DNA of 46,061 nt from Methanomicrobia archaeon. GTDB taxonomy: Archaea > Halobacteriota > Syntropharchaeia > Alkanophagales > Methanospirareceae. Location: assembly GCA_016930255.1 (NCBI GenBank), contig JAFGHB010000008.1:1-46061 (forward strand), given 5' to 3'. Under the pieces are notes generated by a model. That model did no database searches, was not told the DNA's origin, and saw nothing but the letters and a program-made list of their open reading frames with translations. A program made the translations under genes and the position numbers. Of this stretch, positions 1 through 8,334 are shown in pieces; the stretch's first letter is position 1, and each line of letters opens with the position of its first letter.

Positions 1-93
1 GGAAAGTTTGATCAAATAGCTTCGCAACAAACTTTAGGAAAGTTTGATCAAATAGCTTCGCAACAAACTTTAGGAAAGTTTGATCAACAACCC
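1..93. repeat. 36-bp tandem repeat, about 2.4 units
   Basis: Bases 1-36 and 37-72 are identical, and a third copy begins at 73 and breaks off near 87. Each unit carries the perfect palindrome TTTGATCAAA (7-16 in unit 1) and inverted ends AAAGTTTG (3-10) and CAAACTTT (28-35) that could form an 8-bp stem. There are no spacers, so this is not a CRISPR array. A decayed relative lies at 1019-1050 on the other side of the toxin-antitoxin pair. The array may continue left of the window. Confidence 0.85.
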
Positions 94-140
94 TTTTCCT
101 CGTTACCACTCGCAAAAGCTTTGACGGGGAATAAACCGTT

Positions 141-165
141 TAGGAAAAGGTTTAATCGAAAAACG
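141..165. repeat. Left copy of a 25-bp direct repeat flanking the first toxin-antitoxin pair
   Basis: Bases 141-165 match 1050-1074 with only two differences. Both copies have the form taggaaaa-G-tttaatc-aaaaacg and both sit just ahead of a wecB fragment. The preceding ataaaccgtt (131-140) recurs at 1005-1014. The two copies bracket the RelBE-type module and appear to be duplicated upstream regions of the same ancestral gene. Confidence 0.75.
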
Positions 166-170
166 CTGCA

Positions 171-458
171 ATGCGCAGAAGAGAAATTCTCCTGATGCGG
201 ATGATTCGAGCATGCGAGCGGCGGAACGAGGAGTATTTCGTTCTGGATACGGGGCAGCAACACTACTTGTGTACCATGGATCGTGTCTTCGTTGAGCGGC
301 TCGGACTCCCTGAAGCTCGTTACAATCTAGACATCGGTTCGGGCACGCACGGCGAGCAGACCGGTAAGAACCTCAGCGGCGTAGAGAAGATTTTGCTAAA
401 AGAACGGCCAGATGTTGTGCTGGTCGAGGGTGACACAAACACACAACCTTTAAATTAG
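171..458 (+). pseudogene. UDP-N-acetylglucosamine 2-epimerase (WecB) fragment
   Basis: This 95-codon fragment matches roughly residues 10-105 of WecB, the non-hydrolysing enzyme that makes UDP-ManNAc for surface glycans. Recognisable pieces are MIRACERRNEEYFVLDTGQ, MDRVF, YNLDIGSG and DVVLVEGDTNT. The start (MRIxxVxGTRP in intact family members) is missing, and the frame stops four codons after GDTNT, so about 70 percent of the usual 360 or so residues are absent. A separate piece of the same gene, residues 1-17, lies at 1089 beyond the toxin-antitoxin pair. It cannot be an active enzyme. Confidence 0.8.
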
Positions 459-496
459 AGTAGCTCTAACTTAGGAATAGTGTTTGATAAGAGGAA

Positions 497-730
497 ATGG
501 AAGTAGAAGAGCGGAATTTGATTAAAGCACTACTGGCAGATGTAGAGGTGCTCAAAGGGAAAGTAGAAGGAATGGAAGGAATGCTTGAAACATTGATTGA
601 GCTCTATACTGATGCGTTCTATGATGCGAAAGAAGAGTATTTTGAGAAATTAGAGAAGATACGAAAAGAAGGGATTTTTGAATCCTTCACGGATATTACC
701 GATTTAAAGAGATTGATCGAGGAAGATTAA
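497..730 (+). CDS. Antitoxin-like protein of a RelBE-type module
   Basis: This is a 77-residue acidic, strongly helical protein with no recognised fold name. Residues 1-45 look like a coiled coil (ALLADVEVLKGKVEGMEGML) and the C-terminus is charged (LKRLIEED). It ends two bases before the toxin gene, which is the usual order of antitoxin then toxin. The likely role is to bind and neutralise the downstream toxin and to repress the pair; this is inferred from size, charge and position. A purine stretch (aagagga) precedes the ATG. The pair sits between two wecB fragments. Confidence 0.65.
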   Translation: MEVEERNLIKALLADVEVLKGKVEGMEGMLETLIELYTDAFYDAKEEYFEKLEKIRKEGIFESFTDITDLKRLIEED

Positions 731-732
731 AC

Positions 733-1008
733 GTGCTTGATTATCATTACAGCATCGAGACGAAGTTAAAAGCAACGTTAAAAAGGACTTATAAAAAGGA
801 TAAGAAGCTCTATGATGCTGTGATAAAAAAGATCGAAGAGATAATGGAGAATCCACACCGTTACAAACCGTTACGGCATGGTTTAAAGGGTTTACGACGG
901 GTTCACCTGAAGAAGTCCTTTGTTTTGGTATTTGAGCTAGATGAAGAGGAGAAGATGGTGCGATTCCTCGATCTTGATCATCATGATGCGATTTATAGGA
1001 AGCGATAA
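733..1008 (+). CDS. RelE/ParE-superfamily toxin
   Basis: This 91-residue basic protein begins at a GTG two bases after the antitoxin stop. It has the RelE/ParE layout: an N-terminal helical hairpin rich in lysine (TLKRTYKKDKKLYDAVIKKI), the ENPHRYKPLRHGLKGLRRVH segment, then strands (KSFVLVFELD, MVRFLDLDHHDAIY) ending YRKR. Relatives are ribosome-dependent mRNA interferases or gyrase inhibitors; which one applies here cannot be told. The final DHHDAIYRKR matches the HDxVY ending common in this superfamily. Confidence 0.8.
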   Translation: MLDYHYSIETKLKATLKRTYKKDKKLYDAVIKKIEEIMENPHRYKPLRHGLKGLRRVHLKKSFVLVFELDEEEKMVRFLDLDHHDAIYRKR

Positions 1009-1018
1009 ACCGTTCTTT

Positions 1019-1074
1019 GGAAAGAAAGCTTTAGCAACAAACTTTTTTTTAGGAAAACGTTTAATCAAAAAACG
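1019..1074. repeat. Decayed 36-bp repeat unit and right copy of the 25-bp direct repeat
   Basis: Bases 1019-1050 keep the ggaaag start and the gcaacaaacttt end of the tandem unit seen at 1-72, with the centre altered. Bases 1050-1074 are the right copy of the 25-bp direct repeat found at 141-165. Together they show that the region upstream of wecB occurs on both sides of the toxin-antitoxin pair. Confidence 0.65.
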
Positions 1075-1088
1075 ACCTTTTTAGAAAG

Positions 1089-1226
1089 ATGAGAATTGCG
1101 AGCGTTCTCGGAACACGCCCGGAGGTAACAAAGATGACGCTGGCGAGCTATCTGGAGCTGGCAAACCGGAGGATGAAGAGGAGGATCAGTAGCAGGAGGA
1201 GAGGGGAAGGGAGATGCGCGTCATGA
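1089..1226 (+). pseudogene. WecB 5' remnant fused to unrelated sequence
   Basis: The ATG at 1089 opens with MRIASVLGTRPEVTKMT, the typical first 17 residues of UDP-GlcNAc 2-epimerase, and then turns into a short arginine-rich stretch that stops at 1226, inside the next gene. It is a second, separate piece of wecB, truncated after about 17 codons. Its upstream sequence repeats that of the first remnant at 171, so the two look like a partial direct duplication with the toxin-antitoxin pair in between. Confidence 0.75.
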
Positions 1227-1969
1227 GGAATAAGAAGCGATACGCGGACCGTTTCGTGGGCACGACACCGAGCGATGAGAAGCAGCTTGAGGACCGGCAG
1301 CAGAAAGTTCTCGCACTTTTTGGTCGCTACAAGTTCGAACGGATTCTGGACGTTGGCTGCGGCGACGGCAACTTTTCAGTTTTGCTACAAGAAGCATGCA
1401 AAGCAGAGGAAGTGTGCGGGCTTGAAATTTCGGCTAAGGGCGTGGAGCTGGCGAGGAGTAACGGAGTTAAGTGCTTGCAGCTTGATGTAGACGAGGATGA
1501 TTTCCCGTTCGAGGCTGAGTATTTCGATGCCGTCTTCGCCGGCGAGGTGATAGAGCATGTATTTGATACGGATCACTTTTTGGATGAGGTTCATAGAATC
1601 TTGAAGCCAGACGGCACGTTTGTCTTGACGACGCCGAATCTGGCTGCTATCCATAACAGGATTGCCTTGCTATTCGGGTATCAACCTTACCCCATGAAAG
1701 TAAGCTTAAATTATGCCCTGGGGCATTTTATTTATCCTGGATGGGGCGCGAGCGAGCATGTAAGAGTGATGACACGTAAAGGCCTCGTAGAACTTTTACG
1801 AGTTCACGGGTTCAAAATAATCCGCATAACCGCATCAGGAATGTCTTTCCCCAAAGACTTTCAACTTTTTGGTTTGAATCTAATCAAGGCGATAGACAAA
1901 CTAATCACCCGATTATTCCCCTCCTTAGGCTATCATTCAATTGTTGAAGTTAAAAGAACAGATGAGTAA
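1214..1969 (+). CDS. Class I SAM-dependent methyltransferase
   Basis: This 251-residue protein has a Rossmann methyltransferase core. The SAM-binding motif I is ILDVGCGDGNF (residues 44-54), an acidic strand-2 end follows (GLEIS), and the later motif AVFAGEVIEHVFD is typical of the Methyltransf_11 group. The C-terminal part (about 150-251) has aromatic and hydrophobic stretches and may contact lipid or glycan. It opens the surface-glycan operon, so the substrate is probably a sugar or lipid-linked glycan. An alternative ATG at 1223 gives MRNKKRYADRF. It overlaps the wecB 5' remnant upstream. Confidence 0.85.
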   Translation: MRVMRNKKRYADRFVGTTPSDEKQLEDRQQKVLALFGRYKFERILDVGCGDGNFSVLLQEACKAEEVCGLEISAKGVELARSNGVKCLQLDVDEDDFPFEAEYFDAVFAGEVIEHVFDTDHFLDEVHRILKPDGTFVLTTPNLAAIHNRIALLFGYQPYPMKVSLNYALGHFIYPGWGASEHVRVMTRKGLVELLRVHGFKIIRITASGMSFPKDFQLFGLNLIKAIDKLITRLFPSLGYHSIVEVKRTDE

Positions 1970-2030
1970 TGAAACCAGCAAGTACTTCTACGGTTCGTTC
2001 TGGATGCTGAATGTGTGGGGACTTAGTTAG
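1962..2030 (+). pseudogene. 5' remnant of a flippase-like gene
   Basis: A 22-codon reading frame starts inside the stop of the methyltransferase gene (ATGA-type overlap), reads MSNETSKYFYGSFWML and stops at 2030. The start resembles the N-terminus of archaeal polysaccharide flippases, where a SKYFxGSFWML-like segment leads into the first membrane span. The rest of such a gene is absent and the next glycosyltransferase starts 40 bases on. The overlap shows the lost gene once belonged to the operon. The family assignment rests on few residues. Confidence 0.4.
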
Positions 2031-2070
2031 GTGCGATGTTCCCAAATTTGAGTTATCGGATCGTAATACT

Positions 2071-3186
2071 ATGTCAAAAATAGTAATAGCCCACGGCGGG
2101 AACATCGGCTTTCTGGGCGGTGGAACCAACAGGGTTTTAACCTTTGCAGGAGCTTTGGCTGAAGCTGGCTATGAGGTTACCTTAGTAGTTCCGAAGCCTC
2201 ACGGAGAAGTCCCTGCGGCTATTCGAAATCGTGTAGAAATTTATACGGTTCCGGTGAAGCCAAAGAGGGTATGGGACCAAGTAGTAAGAGCGATTTTAGT
2301 CTCTCGAAGAGCAAAGAAATTAGCAGAAAAGGATAAAGCACTCTTACAATTGGAGCACTCCACGTTGGGCGGGATTGCCGCGTCGCTGGGTTGCTCAGAG
2401 TATGTGCTGGATGTGCACGATTTAGAGTTTGACGGCTCCCTGTATAAAAAAGTTCCGTTCGGTCCTCGAATTATCCGGTACCTTGAACGGAAAGCGGTGA
2501 GCAATGCATCGAAGATTATCGCGGTCTCGGAGCCGATGAAGGAGTTTTTGGTGCAAGAATGGCACGTGCCGGGGGAAAAGATAGCGGTTATTCCGAACGG
2601 CTATTTTGCCGAGAGGCTGAAGAAATTCACGATAACCGAGGAGGAGAAAGGTTTGATTTCATTTATCGGTGTGCTAACCCATAATGTAGATTACGATAAA
2701 GTTATACGGTTAGCGAAATCACGAGAAGACGTAAGAATATACGTGATAGGGGACGGCCCGATGCACACTCTATTTTTGAAGAAGTTAGAGGAGGAAGGGC
2801 TAAAGAACGTGATAGTGCCCGGATTCCTGCCAGACGACGAAGCGTACCGGATCCTGGCACGGTCACAGGTTTGTATCTTCCCTTTGAGAGACACGGTTCA
2901 CACGAGGGTGGCAATGCACATGAAGACACTGGATTATGCAGCGTTGGGAAAGGCGATTGCAACGGATAGAGATGGAACGGCAGTCATATTCGAGGAGCAT
3001 AATGCGGCACTGGTCTCCGACCCGGCGAAACCTGATGAATTCGTAGCGAACGTGCATCGGCTTTTAGAGGATGCGAAGTTAAGGAGAGAAATGGGCGAAG
3101 ATGCGAAAAAACTCGTGGAGGATTTTACGTGGGCGAAACAGGGGGAGAAGCTGGTGAGGCTTTATGAGAATTATGAGGGGGAATAA
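2071..3186 (+). CDS. Glycosyltransferase family 4 (GT-B fold)
   Basis: From the ATG at 2071 this is a 371-residue protein beginning MSKIVIAHGGNIGFLGGGTN, the usual first strand and glycine loop of GT4 enzymes. An open frame extends back to 2011 but those residues do not resemble the family. Landmarks are DVHDLEF in the N-terminal domain, KIIAVSEPMKEFL, VIPNGYF at the domain hinge, and FPLRDTVHTRVAMHMKTLDY where most family members have an EX7E nucleotide-sugar site, so the donor site is atypical. It likely adds a sugar to a lipid-linked glycan at the inner membrane face. The next gene abuts it directly. Confidence 0.85.
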   Translation: MSKIVIAHGGNIGFLGGGTNRVLTFAGALAEAGYEVTLVVPKPHGEVPAAIRNRVEIYTVPVKPKRVWDQVVRAILVSRRAKKLAEKDKALLQLEHSTLGGIAASLGCSEYVLDVHDLEFDGSLYKKVPFGPRIIRYLERKAVSNASKIIAVSEPMKEFLVQEWHVPGEKIAVIPNGYFAERLKKFTITEEEKGLISFIGVLTHNVDYDKVIRLAKSREDVRIYVIGDGPMHTLFLKKLEEEGLKNVIVPGFLPDDEAYRILARSQVCIFPLRDTVHTRVAMHMKTLDYAALGKAIATDRDGTAVIFEEHNAALVSDPAKPDEFVANVHRLLEDAKLRREMGEDAKKLVEDFTWAKQGEKLVRLYENYEGE

Positions 3187-4242
3187 ATGAAGAAAGAGCG
3201 ACAGATTGCTGTATTAGGTGCGGGTAATGTGGCAAACGGGATGCATTTACCCGCCTGGAGAAATATAAAGGCTGAAGTGGTAGCGGTATGCGACACAAAC
3301 AGAGCGAGTGCAGAGAGGACTGCCAAGAACTGGAAGATACCTAGGGTCTATACGGATTTTGATGAATTATTAGAGGTCGAGAAAGGTGCAATAATAGATA
3401 TCTGCACTCCACCGGTTACACATGCACCGTTAAGCATAAAAGCCATGGAAGCTGGCTTTAATGTTGTGCTTGAGAAGCCTATGACAATGAGTATTGAAGA
3501 GAGCGCGGAGATATTAACAGAATACCACAAAAAAAGAGAAGAAATACAACTTTGCGTCATTCATAATTATCTCTTTAGCCATTCCATGCTCAAAATAAAG
3601 TCGATTTTAGAGAAGAAAAGAGTTGAGATTCTAGACGTGAATATTAGTATGCTCCATACATTAACTGATGAAATGATATCTGATAAAAATCACTGGGTTC
3701 ATTCGTTGCCAAGAGGAAGGTTTGGTGAGTGCTTGATCCATCCAGTGTATCTTTTGCGAAACTTGCTGGGGGAGTTAACTATACGAGATGTTTGGTCGGC
3801 AAAGAGAGGCCCCTATGACTGGGTACAGTACGATGAATTGCACGCAACATTCAATTCAAATGAAAAAATTGGAAGCATATATATATCATTCAACAGTCCG
3901 CGGGAAAGTAGCTTCCCGCTGATGAATATATACGGAAAAAATGCAATAATAAACTTCGATGGAACAAATTCAACACTCACGGTTCAAGGACGTTTGAATA
4001 CAAGCGCGAGAACAGGAAGAATCGCAGATGCATTTAAAGTCTCGTCGCAAACAATAGGTTCAACGACTAAGAATGCCTTTAACGTACTCCGAGGAAAGTG
4101 GAAATCTGGACATGAGAATTTGTTCAGGTTCTTTGTTGATAGCATCTCAGAGGATAAGGAGATGCCGTATACGCCAGAAGAGGCTTTTGAGGCAAATCGA
4201 ACCTTCTTGGAAGTACTGGAAAAAATTGGGAAGACCGCATGA
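3187..4242 (+). CDS. Gfo/Idh/MocA-family NAD(P)-dependent oxidoreductase
   Basis: This 351-residue protein has an N-terminal Rossmann fold with GAGNVA at residues 11-16, VCDTN at the end of strand 2, ICTPPVTHA, and the family signature EKP at 96-98, whose lysine is catalytic. The C-terminal alpha/beta domain holds the substrate. Family members oxidise or reduce hydroxyls of nucleotide sugars or inositols. In this operon it probably helps make a modified sugar donor. It starts on the base after the preceding stop and overlaps the next gene by 4 bases (ATGA), so translation is probably coupled. Confidence 0.87.
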   Translation: MKKERQIAVLGAGNVANGMHLPAWRNIKAEVVAVCDTNRASAERTAKNWKIPRVYTDFDELLEVEKGAIIDICTPPVTHAPLSIKAMEAGFNVVLEKPMTMSIEESAEILTEYHKKREEIQLCVIHNYLFSHSMLKIKSILEKKRVEILDVNISMLHTLTDEMISDKNHWVHSLPRGRFGECLIHPVYLLRNLLGELTIRDVWSAKRGPYDWVQYDELHATFNSNEKIGSIYISFNSPRESSFPLMNIYGKNAIINFDGTNSTLTVQGRLNTSARTGRIADAFKVSSQTIGSTTKNAFNVLRGKWKSGHENLFRFFVDSISEDKEMPYTPEEAFEANRTFLEVLEKIGKTA

Positions 4243-5015
4243 AAAATTTTTACGAACAGAAAGAAGTATGGGAAAAATACCGTGAAGATATAGAGAAAAG
4301 AGTCGAAACATATTATAGAGAGGCCATTAGCCTAATTCCTGCCGATGTGGAGAGTGTCCTTGATGCAGGATGTGGAGAAGGGACATTCCTTTCACTGCTT
4401 CACCACGGATATCGTCTAGTTGGGTTAGATGCAAGCATAACCGCGTTAAGATATGCTAAAGCTGCAATGGTCTGGGGTTCTTTGGATAACTTACCACTTA
4501 AAAGCAATAGCTTTGACCTCGTAACCACCCTAGAGACTTTGGAACACCTGAAACAAGATACTTTTTTTGATGCACTCGCGGAATTAAAAAGAGTTGCCAG
4601 GAAATATATTATTGTGTCAGTACCGAATGATGAACCCTTAGAGTACTATCTTGTGGTATGTCCTTCGTGCGGATGTCATTTTAACGCAGTCGGTCATGTT
4701 AGAAGTTTTAGTCGCGATTCACTCGAAAAGCTGTTCTATCCTGAGTTCTCATTACAAACAATCATAGAAACCGGCGATATTGTCGAATACCCGACCTATA
4801 ATAAAGTTATTTTTGTGGCTTTACGCTCATATATAAAACCAAAACCTCCAAGAGATGCAATATGCCCACAATGTGGTTACAGAATGGACGAAGAGAAGGA
4901 TAGAATATCATACTCAGAAATGCCAGTAAGTCTTAGAGTCTTGAAACGAGTTACAGATTTTATTTGGCGACCTAAAAAAAGGGTTTACCATTTTTTAGCG
5001 CTATACGAAAAATGA
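4239..5015 (+). CDS. SAM-dependent methyltransferase with a cysteine-rich, zinc-ribbon-like C-terminal half
   Basis: This is a 258-residue protein. Motif I is VLDAGCGEGTF (40-50), followed by VGLDASITALRYA and the acidic TLETLEHL segment. After the core, CPSCGCHFNAVGHVRSF (141-157) and CPQCG (209-213) give two CxxC pairs that could bind one zinc ion. Methyltransferases with such inserts are common in glycan clusters. The target here is unknown but is probably a sugar or lipid-linked intermediate. It overlaps both neighbours by 4 bases. Confidence 0.85.
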   Translation: MKNFYEQKEVWEKYREDIEKRVETYYREAISLIPADVESVLDAGCGEGTFLSLLHHGYRLVGLDASITALRYAKAAMVWGSLDNLPLKSNSFDLVTTLETLEHLKQDTFFDALAELKRVARKYIIVSVPNDEPLEYYLVVCPSCGCHFNAVGHVRSFSRDSLEKLFYPEFSLQTIIETGDIVEYPTYNKVIFVALRSYIKPKPPRDAICPQCGYRMDEEKDRISYSEMPVSLRVLKRVTDFIWRPKKRVYHFLALYEK

Positions 5016-6193
5016 AGATACTTTATGTGTTATCAACGAGTAGGGGTGGCCTTCCGCATTATACCGCGGAGCTTGCAAATGCCGTATCCAACTATGCGGA
5101 AGTAACAGTAATCAAGCCCGAGGAGACAACAGCTGACGACGTTTTCTCTGATAAAATAGAAGTCATAAATGCATTTAAACCGTTAACTTTATCTTTTGTG
5201 GATATGTATGAATTGCGGAGAGCTAGCAGGATGCTCTCTCCTTTTAACTTAGCGAAATTTTTCTCCTATCAAAATATTGCAGTTGTAAATACAATTAATC
5301 CAGATATCGTTCATTTTAATGATATTCCCCCTCAGATACAAATATTTGCTCGAAAAATCAAAAAATACCCGAAAATTGTCACTTATCATGGCGTATCAAA
5401 CAGGAAGATTTTAGTGAAAACGTCTAACTTTAAATTATTCTTCTTTACAAGCATTATGAGTATCTGGAATATATTAAATCCGTTATTTTTTGATATAAAA
5501 TTTGACAGAGCGATTGTTCACACTCAAATGCATAAAGAAGCTTTGATGAACGAAGGAATGGCCGCAGAAAAAATTGCTGTTATTCCCCATGGCGCTTATA
5601 AATTTTTTAAGGACTATGGCATCTATGGGGATGAAGAAGAGAATTGCATCCTTTTTTTTGGCAATATCGTCTGGAGCAAGGCTTTTGACGTTCTCACAGA
5701 TGCTATATCGTTAGTAGTTAAAGAGATTCCCGATCTCAAACTCATCATCGCAGGCGATGGCGTTATACCCAAAAGAAGTCGAGAAATAATAGAAAAATAC
5801 AAAACAAACTTTGAAGTCCATAACTATTTTATTTCCAACGAGAAGGTAGGAGGGTTCTTCTCCCGTGCCAGTCTCGTGGTAGTACCGAACAGAAAACAGG
5901 ATGGGCATAGCGGCTCGTTAACCGTAGCCTACTCGTTTGGTAAGCCCGTGGTTACAACAAACGTTGGTGAATTCCCGATTCTGGTGAGCGATGCAGGCTG
6001 TGGCCTGGTCGTTCCTCCTGATGATCCTAAGGCATTGGCGGAAGCGATACTAAAGCTGCTGAAAGATGACGAATTGCGAAAAAAGATGAGTGAGAATGCC
6101 TTGAAGAAAGCAGAAGAGCTTTCGTGGGATAATATCGCGAAGCTGCACATGAAGGTCTATGAAGAGGTTCTCGAGAAAAGGAGGGTTAAATGA
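5012..6193 (+). CDS. Glycosyltransferase family 4
   Basis: This 393-residue GT-B protein begins MKILYVLSTSRGGLPHYTAE, with the loop that holds the acceptor and donor phosphates. Others landmarks are VTYHGVSNRK, VIPHGAYKFF at the hinge, ILFFGNIVWSKAFDVL, LIIAGDG, NEKVGGFFSRASLVVVPN and a C-terminal domain near PVVTTNVGEFPIL. It lacks signal peptide and membrane spans, as expected for a cytosolic-face enzyme. It overlaps the upstream methyltransferase and the downstream membrane protein by 4 bases each. The sugar specificity cannot be read from sequence. Confidence 0.88.
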   Translation: MKILYVLSTSRGGLPHYTAELANAVSNYAEVTVIKPEETTADDVFSDKIEVINAFKPLTLSFVDMYELRRASRMLSPFNLAKFFSYQNIAVVNTINPDIVHFNDIPPQIQIFARKIKKYPKIVTYHGVSNRKILVKTSNFKLFFFTSIMSIWNILNPLFFDIKFDRAIVHTQMHKEALMNEGMAAEKIAVIPHGAYKFFKDYGIYGDEEENCILFFGNIVWSKAFDVLTDAISLVVKEIPDLKLIIAGDGVIPKRSREIIEKYKTNFEVHNYFISNEKVGGFFSRASLVVVPNRKQDGHSGSLTVAYSFGKPVVTTNVGEFPILVSDAGCGLVVPPDDPKALAEAILKLLKDDELRKKMSENALKKAEELSWDNIAKLHMKVYEEVLEKRRVK

Positions 6194-8334
6194 TAATCCC
6201 AGACATATTTAGATTGAACGATTGGCAGATACGAAGATCTAGTCAGCTCTTATTATCTCTTTTAGTAGCATTTGACGTGATTTTTCTTGTAGACAAGTTC
6301 ATCTTTGAACTACCAATATTGCCACAACTATTTGGTTTTGTAGTTCTTACATTCATACCTGGCTTCATAATCCTTAGAATCTTGAAAATCCATGACCTTG
6401 ATAGAACTACAAACTTTCTCTTAACTGTAGGTCTCAGTCTTTCTTTTATCATGATTTTTGGCATGCTCATCAATGCGCTTTTTTCACACATAGGTATATC
6501 AAATCCGATCTCCTCCTTCTCGTTATTTTACTCCTTTAACATTGCTATTGCAACGTTAGTAGCTATCGCTTATTTAAGAGATAAAGATTTCAGCTCATCA
6601 CAGGATATTCTAGATTTACGATGTCCCCCACTAATGCTCTCTTTGCTCTTACTACCATTTCTCAGTATCTTCGGGGCTTATACCATGACCTTTTATGATT
6701 CTAATCTCTTGGTGCTTCTTTTGCTTTTTTTGCTGTCTCTGGTTCCAATAATTGTTGCTTTTAATAAAATACCCGCGAATTTTTATCCTTTGGTTATTTT
6801 CGTAGTTTCGTTATCGATTTTATACCACGTAAATTTAATTTCAATGCATATATGGTCGTTTGACATATTTTTTGAGTTTTATAGTGCGAATTTGGTTGCT
6901 GAAACGGGGATATGGAATCCAACTTTAGACTATGGTGCCCATTCGCTTCTCTTAATAACCATCTTAGCCCCAGCCTATTCGCTACTTTGTGATTTAAGTC
7001 TCATATGGGTTTTCAAACTAATCTTCCCTTTCTTGTTCGCTCTTACACCGCTTGCTCTGTATCAAGTATATCAACGACTCAATTTTGGAGGTTATACTTT
7101 TGATCCTAAATCATCATTGCTGGCCGTATTCATTTTCGTTTTTTACTACGGCTTTTTCAAAGATATGCCGGATAAACAGCATATTGCCGAACTATTTTTT
7201 GCTTTGATTTTACTATTAATGGTTAAAAAAATCCCTAACCGTGTAGTAGTGGCGTTGATATTCTCTTTTGCGTTGATAACATCACATTACGGTGTGAGCT
7301 ATATGTTTATGCTCGCTTTGATCTTCTCGTTGGTTACAGTTTATATATGGAAGAATGAGGAGGAAAATAGTCTTGTGACGTCTAACTATGTATTATTTTT
7401 TTCCATCCTCGCTCTAGCGTGGTACATGTACGTAGCCTCTGGAACGGCGTTTGAAAGTATTCCTAAAATAGGATACCATGTACTAAGTAGTATATCCGAA
7501 ATTTTACAGCCTGATGCGAGGTCTGGTGTAACGTATGTGCTCTACGAATCTCAGAGTACACTTTGGTTAGTTTACAAGATTATACACATTGCAGTACAAG
7601 TTCTCATAGCTATAGGGATAATAACGTTACTTGTTCCTTTTTTAAGCAAAAAAATAAGAAATATCGAAATTACTTCCTTTATTATTGCCTTCTATGCGCT
7701 CCTAGTATTTCAGATAACTACGACATATGGGATGGGTTTTGACCGAGTGCTCCAAATAACTCTTGTATTACTTTCGCCATTAGCTTTAATCGGATGCATT
7801 TCAGTAATCAATTTTTTAGCTAGAGTGAGAAAAAATTTAACCTCCAGTGTGTCAGTTAGTCAAAAAACTTTTGCCATAATTCTTGTGTTCTTCTTTCTAT
7901 TTAACTCTGGTTTTGTATTCGAAGTAACTGAAGATGTTGTTCCGTCTTACTCTATTGCGTTAAATAGGAAGGTTTGGGATGGTTGGCATGTGTTCAATCA
8001 TAGCGAGGTGTGTAGTGCTGTATGGATAAAAGAGCGTTCGCCAAATGACAAAGTTTCATCACTTGCCACGACAATGGGCAAAGATGGGATGATAATATCT
8101 GAATATTACCGACACGGTGAGGATTTTGCTTATTTCCATGCTAAAACTACTTACTTAGATCCTGGGATATGCGTATATTTAGGCAGATCAATTCCCAAGA
8201 AGGGCATACCATGTTTTGTGGATAGCGAAATTAAGTATATGAACTATAATGAGTCTGCTTTTTACAAAGAGATATTAATGAAATCTTACAAAGTATTCGA
8301 TACGGGAGAGACCTGCGTGTATTATGTCCCTTAA
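6190..8334 (+). CDS. Large multi-spanning membrane protein, DUF2206-like
   Basis: This 714-residue protein has roughly 14-16 hydrophobic segments, starting near residue 17 (LLLSLLVAFDVIFLV) and ending near 560, followed by a soluble domain of about 140 residues with several cysteines (VCSAVWIKERSPNDKVSSLA, CVYLGRS, CVYYVP). Size, topology and a place among glycosyltransferases fit the archaeal DUF2206 family and, more loosely, GT-C enzymes, which use lipid-phosphate sugars on the outer face. I see no clear DxD or DE catalytic motif in the first loop. A glycosyltransferase or polymerase role is inference. The base composition is clearly AT-rich. Confidence 0.7.
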   Translation: MIIPDIFRLNDWQIRRSSQLLLSLLVAFDVIFLVDKFIFELPILPQLFGFVVLTFIPGFIILRILKIHDLDRTTNFLLTVGLSLSFIMIFGMLINALFSHIGISNPISSFSLFYSFNIAIATLVAIAYLRDKDFSSSQDILDLRCPPLMLSLLLLPFLSIFGAYTMTFYDSNLLVLLLLFLLSLVPIIVAFNKIPANFYPLVIFVVSLSILYHVNLISMHIWSFDIFFEFYSANLVAETGIWNPTLDYGAHSLLLITILAPAYSLLCDLSLIWVFKLIFPFLFALTPLALYQVYQRLNFGGYTFDPKSSLLAVFIFVFYYGFFKDMPDKQHIAELFFALILLLMVKKIPNRVVVALIFSFALITSHYGVSYMFMLALIFSLVTVYIWKNEEENSLVTSNYVLFFSILALAWYMYVASGTAFESIPKIGYHVLSSISEILQPDARSGVTYVLYESQSTLWLVYKIIHIAVQVLIAIGIITLLVPFLSKKIRNIEITSFIIAFYALLVFQITTTYGMGFDRVLQITLVLLSPLALIGCISVINFLARVRKNLTSSVSVSQKTFAIILVFFFLFNSGFVFEVTEDVVPSYSIALNRKVWDGWHVFNHSEVCSAVWIKERSPNDKVSSLATTMGKDGMIISEYYRHGEDFAYFHAKTTYLDPGICVYLGRSIPKKGIPCFVDSEIKYMNYNESAFYKEILMKSYKVFDTGETCVYYVP

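Noticed and set aside
1-93. Possible CRISPR array
   Set aside because: The 36-base units follow each other directly with no spacers, and there are no cas genes in the window.
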